Assembly: GCF_002204795.1 (NCBI RefSeq)
Contig: NZ_NIXO01000029.1
Span: 1-64,000 of the forward strand
Direction of reading: 5' to 3'
DNA length: 64,000 bases
Source: Pseudomonas sp. K2I15
Lineage (GTDB): Bacteria > Pseudomonadota > Gammaproteobacteria > Pseudomonadales > Pseudomonadaceae
Below the pieces are notes generated by a model. The model saw nothing but the letters and a program-made list of their open reading frames with translations. It was not told the origin of the DNA and did not search any database. The position numbers and the translations under genes are program-made. Positions 50,094 through 58,315 of this stretch are shown piece by piece. Within the stretch, counting starts at the first letter, position 1, and each line of letters begins with the position of its first letter.

Positions 50094-51308
50094 TCAGATA
50101 TTTTTGGGCCGATCCAGCTTGCGCGTCATGGTGTACACCGCCACTCCGGCAGCCAGGATGCCCGAGGCCGCGCCGACCGCCAGCGCCCAGCGCGGGCCCA
50201 GGTGGTCGGCCACCCAACCCACAATCGGCGCACCAATCGGTGTGCCGCCAAGGGCCACGCCCACCCGCAGGGCGATCACCCGGCCGCGCATGGCGGGCTC
50301 GGTGGTGAGTTGCATCAGGCTGTTGGTGGTGTTGCTGAAGGTCAGTGCGCCCACGCCGATGATCACCAGCGCCCCGGCGAACAGCCAATAGTTCGGGGCA
50401 ATCGCCGCCAGCGTGCAACCCACCCCGAACACCAGCGCGCCATACAGCAGCGACTTGAACTGCGGCCGCTCGCGACCGGCCGCGAGCAGTGCCCCTGCGA
50501 CGGTGCCGATGGCCAGGGTCGATGTCAGCAGGCCATAGCCACGGGCATCGGCGTGGAACACGGTGACGGCCATGGTCGAGATGAAAATCGGGAAATTCAT
50601 GCCGAAGGTGCCGATCAGAAACAGCATGATCAGGATCGCCATCAGGTCCGGCCGCGCCCACACATAGCGCAAGCCCTCGGTCAGGCTGCCCTTGGTGCGC
50701 AGTGCCCGCAGGCTGGTGTGCAGGCCGGAAACCCGCAGCAGAAACAGCGAGGCCAGCACCGCGAAAAAGCTCGCGCCATTGAGCAGGAAGGCCCAGCCGG
50801 TGCCCACCGACGCGATGGTCAGGCCGGCCACCGCCGGGCCAATCATGCGGGCCATGTTGAACGAGGTGGAATTGAGCCCGATGGCGTTGGACAGGTCCGC
50901 TTCGCCCACCAGGTCTGCCACGAAAATCTGCCGCACCGGCGCGTCGAACGCCGAGGCGCAGCCGGATAAAAACGCGAACACATACACATGCCACAGCTGG
51001 ACAATGCCGGTGAGGGTAAACACCCCCAACGTCAGCGCCAGCACGCCCATCACACCCTGGGTGACGATCAGCAGCTTGCGCTTGTCGTAGTGATCGGCCG
51101 CGAAACCGGTCCAGGGCAGCAGCAGTAATTGCGGCCCGAACTGCAACGCCATGACGATGCCGACGGCCGAGGCGTTGTGCGGGGTGAGCTGGGTCAGCAC
51201 CAGCCAGTCCTGGGCCGTGCGTTGCATCCACGTGCCGATATTCGACACCAGGGCGCCGGCGGCCCAGATGCGGTAGTTGACGCTGCGCAGCGAGCGGAAA
51301 ATGCCCAT
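50094..51308 (-). CDS. MFS transporter, EntS-like exporter family
   Basis: A 404-aa, 12-helix transporter. Helix 1 region is FRSLRSVNYRIWAAGALVSNIGTWMQRTAQDWLVL and motif A-like AADHYDKRKLLI follows helix 2. DAPVRQIFVADLVGEADLSNAIGLNSTSFNMARMIGPAVAG is the strong signature of the MFS_3 (enterobactin-exporter-like) family. The ATG at 51308 begins right after the upstream membrane-protein stop. It may export a siderophore or drug; the substrate is unknown. Confidence 0.9.
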   Translation of the reverse strand: MGIFRSLRSVNYRIWAAGALVSNIGTWMQRTAQDWLVLTQLTPHNASAVGIVMALQFGPQLLLLPWTGFAADHYDKRKLLIVTQGVMGVLALTLGVFTLTGIVQLWHVYVFAFLSGCASAFDAPVRQIFVADLVGEADLSNAIGLNSTSFNMARMIGPAVAGLTIASVGTGWAFLLNGASFFAVLASLFLLRVSGLHTSLRALRTKGSLTEGLRYVWARPDLMAILIMLFLIGTFGMNFPIFISTMAVTVFHADARGYGLLTSTLAIGTVAGALLAAGRERPQFKSLLYGALVFGVGCTLAAIAPNYWLFAGALVIIGVGALTFSNTTNSLMQLTTEPAMRGRVIALRVGVALGGTPIGAPIVGWVADHLGPRWALAVGAASGILAAGVAVYTMTRKLDRPKNI

Positions 51309-51313
51309 CGAAC

Positions 51314-51643
51314 TCACACCGTCCTTGAGGTATTGCCACCGTTGAAGCGCCCAAAATGCTGCGCCAGGAAAACACTCAGCGCCAAGGCCCCGAGCCCGAA
51401 GGCGACCACATCCGCGGTGCTTTTGAGGTCGAAATCCCCAACCCGGCAGACCAGCACGTAGCCGATCACCAGATTGAGAAAACCCCAGAGCACGTTCAGC
51501 GTCGAGGAAGACCGCCCTTGCCCGCGCGGCTTGGCAAACGGGGTCTGGAAGGCCTGGCCCATCACGCCGCTGACGCAATGCGGCACCGCGTTGGCGAGAA
51601 ACACACCGCCGAAGAAATAAGACACCAGCTCATGCCATTGCAT
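51314..51643 (-). CDS. Small inner-membrane protein of unknown function
   Basis: A 109-aa protein with three hydrophobic helices (about 5-24, 47-65, 80-100) separated by a basic loop (KPRGQGRSSS). The ATG at 51643 has AAGGGG 9 nt upstream; a GTG two codons earlier is too close to it. Its stop is 5 bp before the MFS start, so they form an operon. Its start overlaps the stop codon of the 24-codon remnant upstream. Confidence 0.75.
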   Translation of the reverse strand: MQWHELVSYFFGGVFLANAVPHCVSGVMGQAFQTPFAKPRGQGRSSSTLNVLWGFLNLVIGYVLVCRVGDFDLKSTADVVAFGLGALALSVFLAQHFGRFNGGNTSRTV

Positions 51644-51645
51644 CG

Positions 51646-51720
51646 TCACGCACCCCTTGTTTCAAGCAAACCGATGGTGTGTTGCAGCGCGGTATTCGGA
51701 TCCAGCGAGGTGACGGCCAT
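51646..51720 (-). pseudogene. Internally deleted isochorismatase-type hydrolase remnant (24 codons)
   Basis: An ATG at 51720 with GAGGA 7 nt upstream opens a 24-codon frame MAVTSLDPNTALQHTIGLLE..., ending TRGA then stop. MAVTSLDPNTAL matches the first residues of isochorismatase-like cysteine hydrolases (which continue with VVDLQ), and the QHTIGLLETRGA end resembles their C-terminal helix. An in-frame deletion of about 170 codons would explain this. The catalytic Asp, Lys and Cys are all gone. Confidence 0.45.
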
Positions 51721-51862
51721 GCTATGTCCTCGAACGGGTAGGGGGGACTCAAAAATCAGCGAGACGCTCCAGCAGCAACCAATCGTCCTTGGCTGCCCGG
51801 CTGGCGATGAGGTATTTACGAAAACCGGGTGTCTGCTCGATTCTAACTGCAATGCCATTCAC

Positions 51863-51962
51863 TGTAGGAGCGAGCTTGCTCGCGAAAAACCTGAGCACAA
51901 CGCGTTTCACCTGAAAGCGCGCGTTATCGTTGAGACTTTTCGCGAGCGAGCTCGCTCCTACA
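51863..51962. repeat. REP/BIME pair between two gene remnants
   Basis: TGTAGGAGCGAGCTTGCTCGCG arm and a complementary arm with one change (GCGAGCGAGCTCGCTCC), with a spacer containing a GCGCGTT/AACGCGT inverted motif. Confidence 0.85.
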
Positions 51963-52039
51963 GTGAACCAGTTTTGTATCTCGCCCGTCAGCTTGCTGGG
52001 GTGTGGGGAGTTACCTGGGAGCCCACGCCGGCCCAGTGG

Positions 52040-52328
52040 TTTCAGGAAATGGCGGATTGGGCGCAGGCCAATTCGTATTCTGCTGCGCACTCCGCAGGTG
52101 AACATGCTTCACATCTGTTTCGATGCAGACCGTGCGGCCCTGCTGAACGCGCGCGATGAGATTGCCCGAGCACACGGGTATTGGCTGTTCACCCACCTGG
52201 AACCCACAGAGGTGCCGGGCTGGTGCAAGACCGAGAGCTATGTGGGGGACCGATTGTTGGGCGTGGAGAACGACCGGGTTCTGCAGCTGTTCACGGACTT
52301 GATGAGGCGAGCGACTCAAGACGACTGA
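52040..52328 (+). pseudogene. C-terminal remnant of a threonine-aldolase-like PLP enzyme, frameshifted
   Basis: From 52104 one frame encodes MLHICFDADRAALLNARDEI...GYWLFTHLEPTEVPGW...ESYVGDRLLG, resembling the C-terminal domain of threonine aldolase/beta-eliminating lyase proteins. The expected upstream helix appears in another frame (MADWAQANSYSAA at 52049), then resumes as LRTPQVN, implying a small deletion with a frameshift. The N-terminal PLP domain is missing; a REP element stands where it should be. It overlaps the convergent fusion gene by 38 bp. Confidence 0.45.
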
Positions 52329-54009
52329 TGCCAGCGCTTCCATCAAAGTTGGCCTCGCCAATCAAAATATCCTCGAAGAACGCCCCGATCGGTTGTGTGG
52401 GATGGCACAACTGTATCTCCAGGACCCAGACCATCTCGCTCGGTACGATCTCGACTTCAGCCAACTTGTCCTGCCCGAACAGGGCATGCGGGAAGTCGGC
52501 GATGCGGTGCCCTGCCAGGTTGCGCTCAAGGCGCCAGCCTTTGGAAAGGGCACTTCGCTCAGCGAAGTCATAGAGCTCGCGCCCGGTCAGCCCACGGTGC
52601 CAGGCGTTGCGGGTTTCGTCGAACACTTCATGCAGTGCTTTCACGCAGGCGTCATACAGCCGGTGCTCGCCGAATACGAAGGTGTCGCCATAATCGCCCT
52701 CATAGCCATCCCACACCGGGCCAAGGTCGACCACGGCGATATCGGTGGCACGTAGCTTGCGCAGCAGGTCGACGCCTTGGCGCGGTGTACGGATGGTGTC
52801 GTCGCCAAAACGTATATAGGTCGGGTGCCAGGTGTGAGACGCGCCCATGGCCTGCAATGTTTGACTGGCCATGTCGAGGGCTTGCGCGGTGGTCATGCCT
52901 ACTTTCAATTGGTCGGCGATGGCGGCCAGGGCTCTTACCGTTTGCTCGCGGGCAGCGAGCATGCCGTCCAGTGAGTAGCGCGGGCCGACTTTTTCCAGCA
53001 CCGGGTGCAGCATGTTGAGTGACGCAGCCTGCGTCAATGCACCGCTGGGAACGAAGGCTTCGGCGACAAAACGATGAGCCTGCGCGCCCACTGCCAGGCA
53101 GGTTTCGCGCACTTGGTTGATCATCGCGCTATTGCCGCAAGCGTAGACTTGGCTATCGGCCCAGTTATGGGGCTGTGCCAGCGCGACCTGTTGCAGGCGG
53201 GCGTCTGCCGACAGGACCCGGTGCCAGTGAAAGCGTGGATGTATCTGGCTGGCCCTGTCGAGAAACTCAGCGTCGTAGAAGTCCGCCGGCGATGAGTTAC
53301 CCCAGTACAGGGTAACCTCGGCATGGCGGGCCAGGGCCGTTAGCAATAAGGGCTTGATGCCGGCATAACCGGTCCCGGTCGCGAACAGCACAACAGGGCG
53401 CTCATCGTCGTGTTGCCAGGTGCAGGCGCCCACGGGGCCTTCGAGTTGCACCGCATCACCCACGTGCAGGGTTGGCAGGATGCGTTCGGAAAACAGGCCA
53501 CCGCTGACCTGGCGAATATGAAACACCAACTGGCCTTGATCCTGTGCGGGCAGGTTGGCGACGGAGAAACAGCGGCTGTCGCCATCGTCGAGGCGAAACC
53601 TGACGTACTGGCCGGGCCGAACGTCGAGTGGCTGAGCTGTCAGCAACACCAACTCGACGATATCGGCGCTCAGCGCGCGTTTGCCGATCACCCGTGCGGT
53701 GACGTCCAGCGCTGGCGTGTCCAGTGACCAGCCGGGAATTTCCAGGCGCATGTCGCTACAGGCATGGCTCTGGCACAGCAACATCTCGTCAGCCGCGAGC
53801 GGATAGGAGGGTGCTGGGGTGTCTTGCGTGCGCAACTTTTCTCGGTACTGGCCTGACACCACCTTGACCTTGCACGACCCGCAGGCGCCGCGCCGGCAGG
53901 AAAAGGGTACGGCAAGACCGCTGGCCAGCATGGCGTCGAGCAGCAATTGATCGGCGGCTTCGAAGGATTTGCCCGAGGGCAACAATTCAACGACATGGCG
54001 GTTGTGCAT
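52291..54009 (-). CDS. [2Fe-2S] ferredoxin / FAD-NAD(P) reductase fused to M24 metallopeptidase
   Basis: A 572-aa single frame. Residues 1-90 are a plant-type ferredoxin (Cys38, Cys43, Cys46, Cys79). Residues 95-325 are an FNR-type reductase (FAD motif RCFS at 146-149, NAD loop TGTGYAGIKP from 211, CGNSAMI at 291), as in oxygenase reductases. Residues ~335-560 are an M24 pita-bread domain with all five metal ligands (Asp428, Asp439, His501, Glu531, Glu546). The joint after FVAEAFVPS is where such reductases normally end. The ATG at 54009 has GAGG 5 nt upstream. Divergent MocR regulator 77 bp away. Function unknown; see findings. Confidence 0.88.
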   Translation of the reverse strand: MHNRHVVELLPSGKSFEAADQLLLDAMLASGLAVPFSCRRGACGSCKVKVVSGQYREKLRTQDTPAPSYPLAADEMLLCQSHACSDMRLEIPGWSLDTPALDVTARVIGKRALSADIVELVLLTAQPLDVRPGQYVRFRLDDGDSRCFSVANLPAQDQGQLVFHIRQVSGGLFSERILPTLHVGDAVQLEGPVGACTWQHDDERPVVLFATGTGYAGIKPLLLTALARHAEVTLYWGNSSPADFYDAEFLDRASQIHPRFHWHRVLSADARLQQVALAQPHNWADSQVYACGNSAMINQVRETCLAVGAQAHRFVAEAFVPSGALTQAASLNMLHPVLEKVGPRYSLDGMLAAREQTVRALAAIADQLKVGMTTAQALDMASQTLQAMGASHTWHPTYIRFGDDTIRTPRQGVDLLRKLRATDIAVVDLGPVWDGYEGDYGDTFVFGEHRLYDACVKALHEVFDETRNAWHRGLTGRELYDFAERSALSKGWRLERNLAGHRIADFPHALFGQDKLAEVEIVPSEMVWVLEIQLCHPTQPIGAFFEDILIGEANFDGSAGISRLESLASSSP

Positions 54010-54086
54010 AAACACCTCGGGGCAATTGAGGTTCGATTGTTGCGTTAGACTAGGACCAGAAGAACCTCCAGTTTTGGATAATTCAT

Positions 54087-55616
54087 ATGGTCCAGCTTCG
54101 CAAATGGCGCCCTCTGCTCAAACTCGATGGGGCGCAGCCGCAGGCGTCGTACAGAAAGATCACCGAGGGCTTGGTGAGCGCGATTGTCGAGGGCCGCCTG
54201 CGCCCCGGAACGCTGTTGCCCGGCACGCGGGAAATGGCGCAACTGCTGGACGTCAATAGCAAGACGGTGATCCTGGCCTACGAGGAGGCGGTGACCAAAG
54301 GCTGGCTGGTCAGCATTCAACGTCGCGGCACCTTCGTCAGTACGCAACTGGCGACAGGCACGAATGCTGCCCCCAGTGCACCGAAGTCGTTTGCCCCGGC
54401 GTTGCGGGAGGCGCCTGCGGTTGCCTATTTCACCCCGGGCGAGCAAGCGACAGCGCTGCAGCATCGGCCGGGCGCGCTGTTTTTCGATAATGGCGCCTGT
54501 GACCATCGTTTGCTGCCGCAAGCCGTGCTGCATCGCTACTACCGCAATGCCTTGCGCAACAGCTTTACCACCAACACCGTGCGCCATGGCAGCGAGGGCA
54601 GCGGCCACTACCTGCGCAACGCACTGGCCGAAATGCTGCGCCATAATCGCGGCCTGAATGTCGATGCGCAGCAGATATGCCTGACCCAAGGCGTGCAGAT
54701 GTCGCTGTACCTGACTGCCAGCGTGCTGCTCAAACCCGGTGATGTCGTGCTGGTCGAACGTCTGAGTTACCCACCTGCCTGGGAGATTTTCCGCCAACTG
54801 GGCGCACAACTGGTCACCGTGGACCTGGACGACGAAGGTTGCCGGGTCGATCAGCTCGCTGAGCTGTGCCGCCTGCACAACGTGCGGATGATGTATGTCA
54901 CGCCCCATCACCAGTTTCCTACCACCGTCAGCCTGCGTGCCGGACGTCGGCAGCAACTCCTGGAATTGGCCCGGCTGCATGATTTCTGCATCATCGAGGA
55001 AGATTACGACCACGAGTATCACTTTGCCGGACGGCCCTATTTGCCCCTGGCCAGCGACAGCGCGCAGCGCCATGTGATCTACATCGGCTCGCTGTCCAAG
55101 TCCCTGGGCAGCACCTTCCGTTGCAGCTACATCGTTGCACCGTCGAATCTCATCGAAGTGCTCGAGCGTACGGCGGCGGTGAGCCTGGGGCAGGGCGATG
55201 CCGTGATGCAGCGGATGCTCGCGGACCTGATCAACGATGGCGAGCTGAAGAAGCACCTGCGCCGGGTTTCCAAAGAGTACCGTCGGCGTCGGGAAACCCT
55301 GCTTGGTTGCCTGCTGGAGGCTTTTGGCGAGCAGATATCCGTGCAGGAACCGGAGGGCGGGCTGGCGCTGTGGGTAAGGTTTACCGACTCAATCGACGTC
55401 GATCAACTGACGGAAAAAGCGCTGGAGCTGGACCTGGTGGTGCGCGGTGGTCGGCTGTTTTCACCGTTTGATCACCCCGAGAATGCCCTGCGTTTGGGGT
55501 TTGCGTCGCTCAACCAGGAGGAAATCCGCACCGCCACGCAGCGCTTGGCTCAGGCGGCGCAGGCGGTTGGGGATTTTCGCGTCGAGGATTGCCTGACACA
55601 AGAAGCTTTGCTGTGA
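54087..55616 (+). CDS. MocR-type regulator (GntR HTH plus aminotransferase domain)
   Basis: A 509-aa PLP-dependent regulator. An N-terminal GntR winged helix (about 22-90, LPGTREMAQLLDVNSKTVILAYEEAVTKGWL) is linked to a fold-type I aminotransferase domain. That domain has VTPHHQFPTT, IIEEDYDHEY and the PLP lysine in SLSKSLGSTFR (Lys338). MocR proteins sense amines or amino acids through PLP and usually control the adjacent divergent gene, here the reductase-M24 fusion. Start ATG 54087; its ribosome site is weak. Confidence 0.92.
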   Translation: MVQLRKWRPLLKLDGAQPQASYRKITEGLVSAIVEGRLRPGTLLPGTREMAQLLDVNSKTVILAYEEAVTKGWLVSIQRRGTFVSTQLATGTNAAPSAPKSFAPALREAPAVAYFTPGEQATALQHRPGALFFDNGACDHRLLPQAVLHRYYRNALRNSFTTNTVRHGSEGSGHYLRNALAEMLRHNRGLNVDAQQICLTQGVQMSLYLTASVLLKPGDVVLVERLSYPPAWEIFRQLGAQLVTVDLDDEGCRVDQLAELCRLHNVRMMYVTPHHQFPTTVSLRAGRRQQLLELARLHDFCIIEEDYDHEYHFAGRPYLPLASDSAQRHVIYIGSLSKSLGSTFRCSYIVAPSNLIEVLERTAAVSLGQGDAVMQRMLADLINDGELKKHLRRVSKEYRRRRETLLGCLLEAFGEQISVQEPEGGLALWVRFTDSIDVDQLTEKALELDLVVRGGRLFSPFDHPENALRLGFASLNQEEIRTATQRLAQAAQAVGDFRVEDCLTQEALL

Positions 55617-55737
55617 CATCTCACGCCGATTTTCCACTATCGGACTACAGCGATGGTTTTATTCCGGGCAGAAAAGCTCACCAAGCGAGTGGCAAATCGA
55701 AAGCAATCGGGAGTGCTATCAGCCAACTAACCCATTC

Positions 55738-56730
55738 TCATAGAGATGTCCTGACCACCAATGGACAATCAACTCGCTGAGTTCCCGATAGCTCAAGGGT
55801 CTCGATCAGGTGCCGGGCAGCCTTACGACCTATCTCGTAGTAAGGCAGTTGCACCGTGGTCAGCGGCGGGATGAACAGCTCGGCGATACCGATCATGTTG
55901 TCGTAGCCGAGCACGGCGACATCGCCGGGAATTTTCAGGCCACGGCCCAACAATAACTGATAGGCACAAAAGGCAATGCGGTCGTTGCCACAGATCAGAA
56001 TGTCGAATTGGGGACGACCATCAATGATGTGCCGGTCGAGAATGGCTGCGGTTTCACCATAGGCGTCATGTTCAGAAAGGTCGTATTGCAGGAGCGCGTC
56101 AGGCGCCAGTCCGAATGCCTGACAGGCGCGCTGCATACCTTTTTGTCGCAGGTGCCAGGCCAGACTCTGTTTTGGCAGATTGATAAGCAGAGGGCGCCTA
56201 TAGCCGTGGTTCAGTGCGTGGTGTACCGCCCGATACTGCCCCATTTCGTCGTCTGGTACATAACTGACCAGGTGACTGTCATCCGACAGGCAATTGGCGA
56301 GTACCAGGGGTTTACTCTTCAATCGCTCAGGAATGCACACCTGGCGTAACCCCATGGCGCTGAAGATCAGCCCGTCGGGACGGTGCGATAGCATCAGGTC
56401 GATATTCTGGTCGGTGGGCGGGTTGCTTAGCAGGTTGAGGACAAAGACATTCCAGCCAGCTTGCTGCGCGGTCTGTTCGATGGACAGCAGCAACTCGACG
56501 GCGAACGGTGTTGTGGCGGTGTCCAGCGCGAACACACCGATGGTTCTACTCTGGAGGTTGTCGCCGCGAATCTTTCGCGCCGACATGCTCGGCACGAATT
56601 GCAATTCGTCAATGGCTCGACGCACCCGTTGATAGGTTTCGGGGCTCAATTTTTCCGGATTGCTGAGCGCTCGAGAAACCGTCATCAGGGACACGCCGGC
56701 CAGCTGTGCAACGTCTTTCACTGAAGTCAT
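55738..56730 (-). CDS. LacI-family repressor of the sucrose-type regulon
   Basis: A 330-aa protein. The LacI headpiece is VKDVAQLAGVSLMTVSRALSNPEKLSPETYQRVRRAI (hinge helix SMSARKIRG), followed by a periplasmic-binding-protein-like effector domain (FDILICGNDRIAFCAYQLLLGRGLKIPGDVAVLGYDN). It lies 82 bp downstream of the GH32 gene on the same strand. It probably represses the importer operon and porin, relieved by sucrose or fructose. A TAACGTTA site upstream of the binding-protein gene is a candidate operator. The role is ScrR-like by context. Confidence 0.9.
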   Translation of the reverse strand: MTSVKDVAQLAGVSLMTVSRALSNPEKLSPETYQRVRRAIDELQFVPSMSARKIRGDNLQSRTIGVFALDTATTPFAVELLLSIEQTAQQAGWNVFVLNLLSNPPTDQNIDLMLSHRPDGLIFSAMGLRQVCIPERLKSKPLVLANCLSDDSHLVSYVPDDEMGQYRAVHHALNHGYRRPLLINLPKQSLAWHLRQKGMQRACQAFGLAPDALLQYDLSEHDAYGETAAILDRHIIDGRPQFDILICGNDRIAFCAYQLLLGRGLKIPGDVAVLGYDNMIGIAELFIPPLTTVQLPYYEIGRKAARHLIETLELSGTQRVDCPLVVRTSL

Positions 56731-56812
56731 GCGAGGCGAAACCAGTCAGATTGACGAAGAATCATGACACATGACACGTGGTTTGCGCTTCTCTCGACTC
56801 GAATGACGCTGC

Positions 56813-58315
56813 TCATAACCATCCCGAGGCGAGAGACCATGCCCTGGGAATCGAGACACGTCCGCCACTCCCGCTTGCAAGAAGCTTCACACCCAAACTA
56901 CCGGGCTGTGGGTAGAGGCGACTGCTGAGGCTGAAGCGCCCGTGTTCCTCGAACACCTCAATGGACGAGCGATCGAGGAACACACGCAGTGCCAGTAACT
57001 CTTGTGTCGGGTCTATCGACACGCTGCGCTGACCGGTGACTTGCGCACCCGAGCGGCTGCGGTCAAGCACCAGGCGTTGCAACACCGCATCGTAGTAGAG
57101 CAGGGTTTGTTCATGGCCATCGTCGCTACAGCGCAAGGCGATTCCCAAGTGCCCATCGGTGCAGCCGAGCAAATCCAGATGCACATGGATTTCCAGCCTG
57201 TCGCCATTCACTTCCGGCACCCCTCGGGTTCCCGACTCATCCCACCAGGGCGTACCCGGCAACGGCGCCTCGCGCAGAGCGGTGAGCTCCCGTGCCGGGA
57301 ACACGCAAAGGCGATCTGCACACAGTTCAAGTTCGCGTGGCAAGCCGAGCATGCCGCACCAATGATGGGCCTGGCTTGGCATCGGGCTTTCCCACATGTC
57401 GAGCCACGCCCACATGAGGCGCCGACCATCGGGGGCCAATAGCGTTTGCGCTGCATAGAAGTCGTGGCCATTATCCAGCTCGATAAAAGGCCCTCCAGTG
57501 AAGTGCCAGTCGTTGTCGAGTCGGCCCACTCGGTAACCAGTCTGGTACTTGTTGAGCCGTTCGTAACCTTCGGATTGCATACCTTGTGGGGAGTACAGCA
57601 GCACATCGTGTCCGTTTAGCTGAAACAGATCCGGGCACTCCCACATATAGCCATCGCCCTCGCTGCCACCTGCCACATAGTCAAGAAACTCCCAGACGTG
57701 CAGATCTGTGGAACGGTACAACGGGAGCAGCGGCATATCGCCCAGACGTGCGCCGGCAATGAGGTACCAGTAGTCATTATCCTTCCATACCTTGGGGTCA
57801 CGAAAGTGCATGATGGTGTCTTGCGGCGCGGTCTCGATGACTGCGCCATGCTTGACGAATCGGATGCCGTCAATGCTGGTGGCCAGGCACTGAACTTGAC
57901 GGATTAAGCGTTCGTCACCCACTTCTCCCAGCCAGGTGTGTCCGGTGTAGATCAGTGCCAAGGTATCTCCACACACTACTGCACTACCGGAAAAACAACC
58001 GTCACGGTCGAAGTCATCGCCGGGTGCCAGCGCAATGGGCAGGTGCTGCCAATGAACCAGATCGGCACTCTTGGCGTGCCCCCAATACATAGGGCCCCAT
58101 TTCGCTTCGAAAGGGTAATGCTGATAGAAAACGTGATATTCGCCACGAAAGTACACGACCCCGTTAGGGTCGTTCATCCAGCCTGTCGGGGGGGCGATAT
58201 GATAACCGGGTCGATAATCTTGGATGACGCGAGACAGGCCATCACTCAGTGCACGCTGCGCAAGGTCAAGGCAAGAAGGCATTGGATCGCTGATGTTATT
58301 CGACGGCATGGTCAT
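56813..58315 (-). CDS. GH32 beta-fructosidase (sucrose hydrolase/invertase)
   Basis: A 500-aa glycoside hydrolase family 32 enzyme. The nucleophile is Asp49 in GWMNDPNG, the transition-state Asp173 is in FRDPKVW, and the acid/base is Glu226 in WECPDLF. A five-bladed propeller is followed by a beta-sandwich (ECRSSIEVF-like DRSSIEVFEEHGRFSLSSR). It is cytosolic (no signal peptide). Because uptake here is by ABC transporter rather than PTS, the substrate is probably unphosphorylated sucrose, giving glucose and fructose. The start ATG overlaps the ATPase stop by 4 nt, indicating coupling. Confidence 0.93.
   Translation of the reverse strand: MTMPSNNISDPMPSCLDLAQRALSDGLSRVIQDYRPGYHIAPPTGWMNDPNGVVYFRGEYHVFYQHYPFEAKWGPMYWGHAKSADLVHWQHLPIALAPGDDFDRDGCFSGSAVVCGDTLALIYTGHTWLGEVGDERLIRQVQCLATSIDGIRFVKHGAVIETAPQDTIMHFRDPKVWKDNDYWYLIAGARLGDMPLLPLYRSTDLHVWEFLDYVAGGSEGDGYMWECPDLFQLNGHDVLLYSPQGMQSEGYERLNKYQTGYRVGRLDNDWHFTGGPFIELDNGHDFYAAQTLLAPDGRRLMWAWLDMWESPMPSQAHHWCGMLGLPRELELCADRLCVFPARELTALREAPLPGTPWWDESGTRGVPEVNGDRLEIHVHLDLLGCTDGHLGIALRCSDDGHEQTLLYYDAVLQRLVLDRSRSGAQVTGQRSVSIDPTQELLALRVFLDRSSIEVFEEHGRFSLSSRLYPQPGSLGVKLLASGSGGRVSIPRAWSLASGWL

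Noticed and set aside
52291..54009. Suspicion that the reductase-M24 fusion is two genes joined by a sequencing error
   Set aside because: The junction is in one continuous frame, with no ribosome site or plausible start at the M24 boundary except a Met in a hydrophobic stretch (LNMLHP). Not fully excluded, so the fusion is reported with a check.
55617..55737. Possible small gene between the MocR and LacI genes
   Set aside because: No frame with a ribosome site or recognisable sequence; only a weak CCGAT/ATCGG hairpin.
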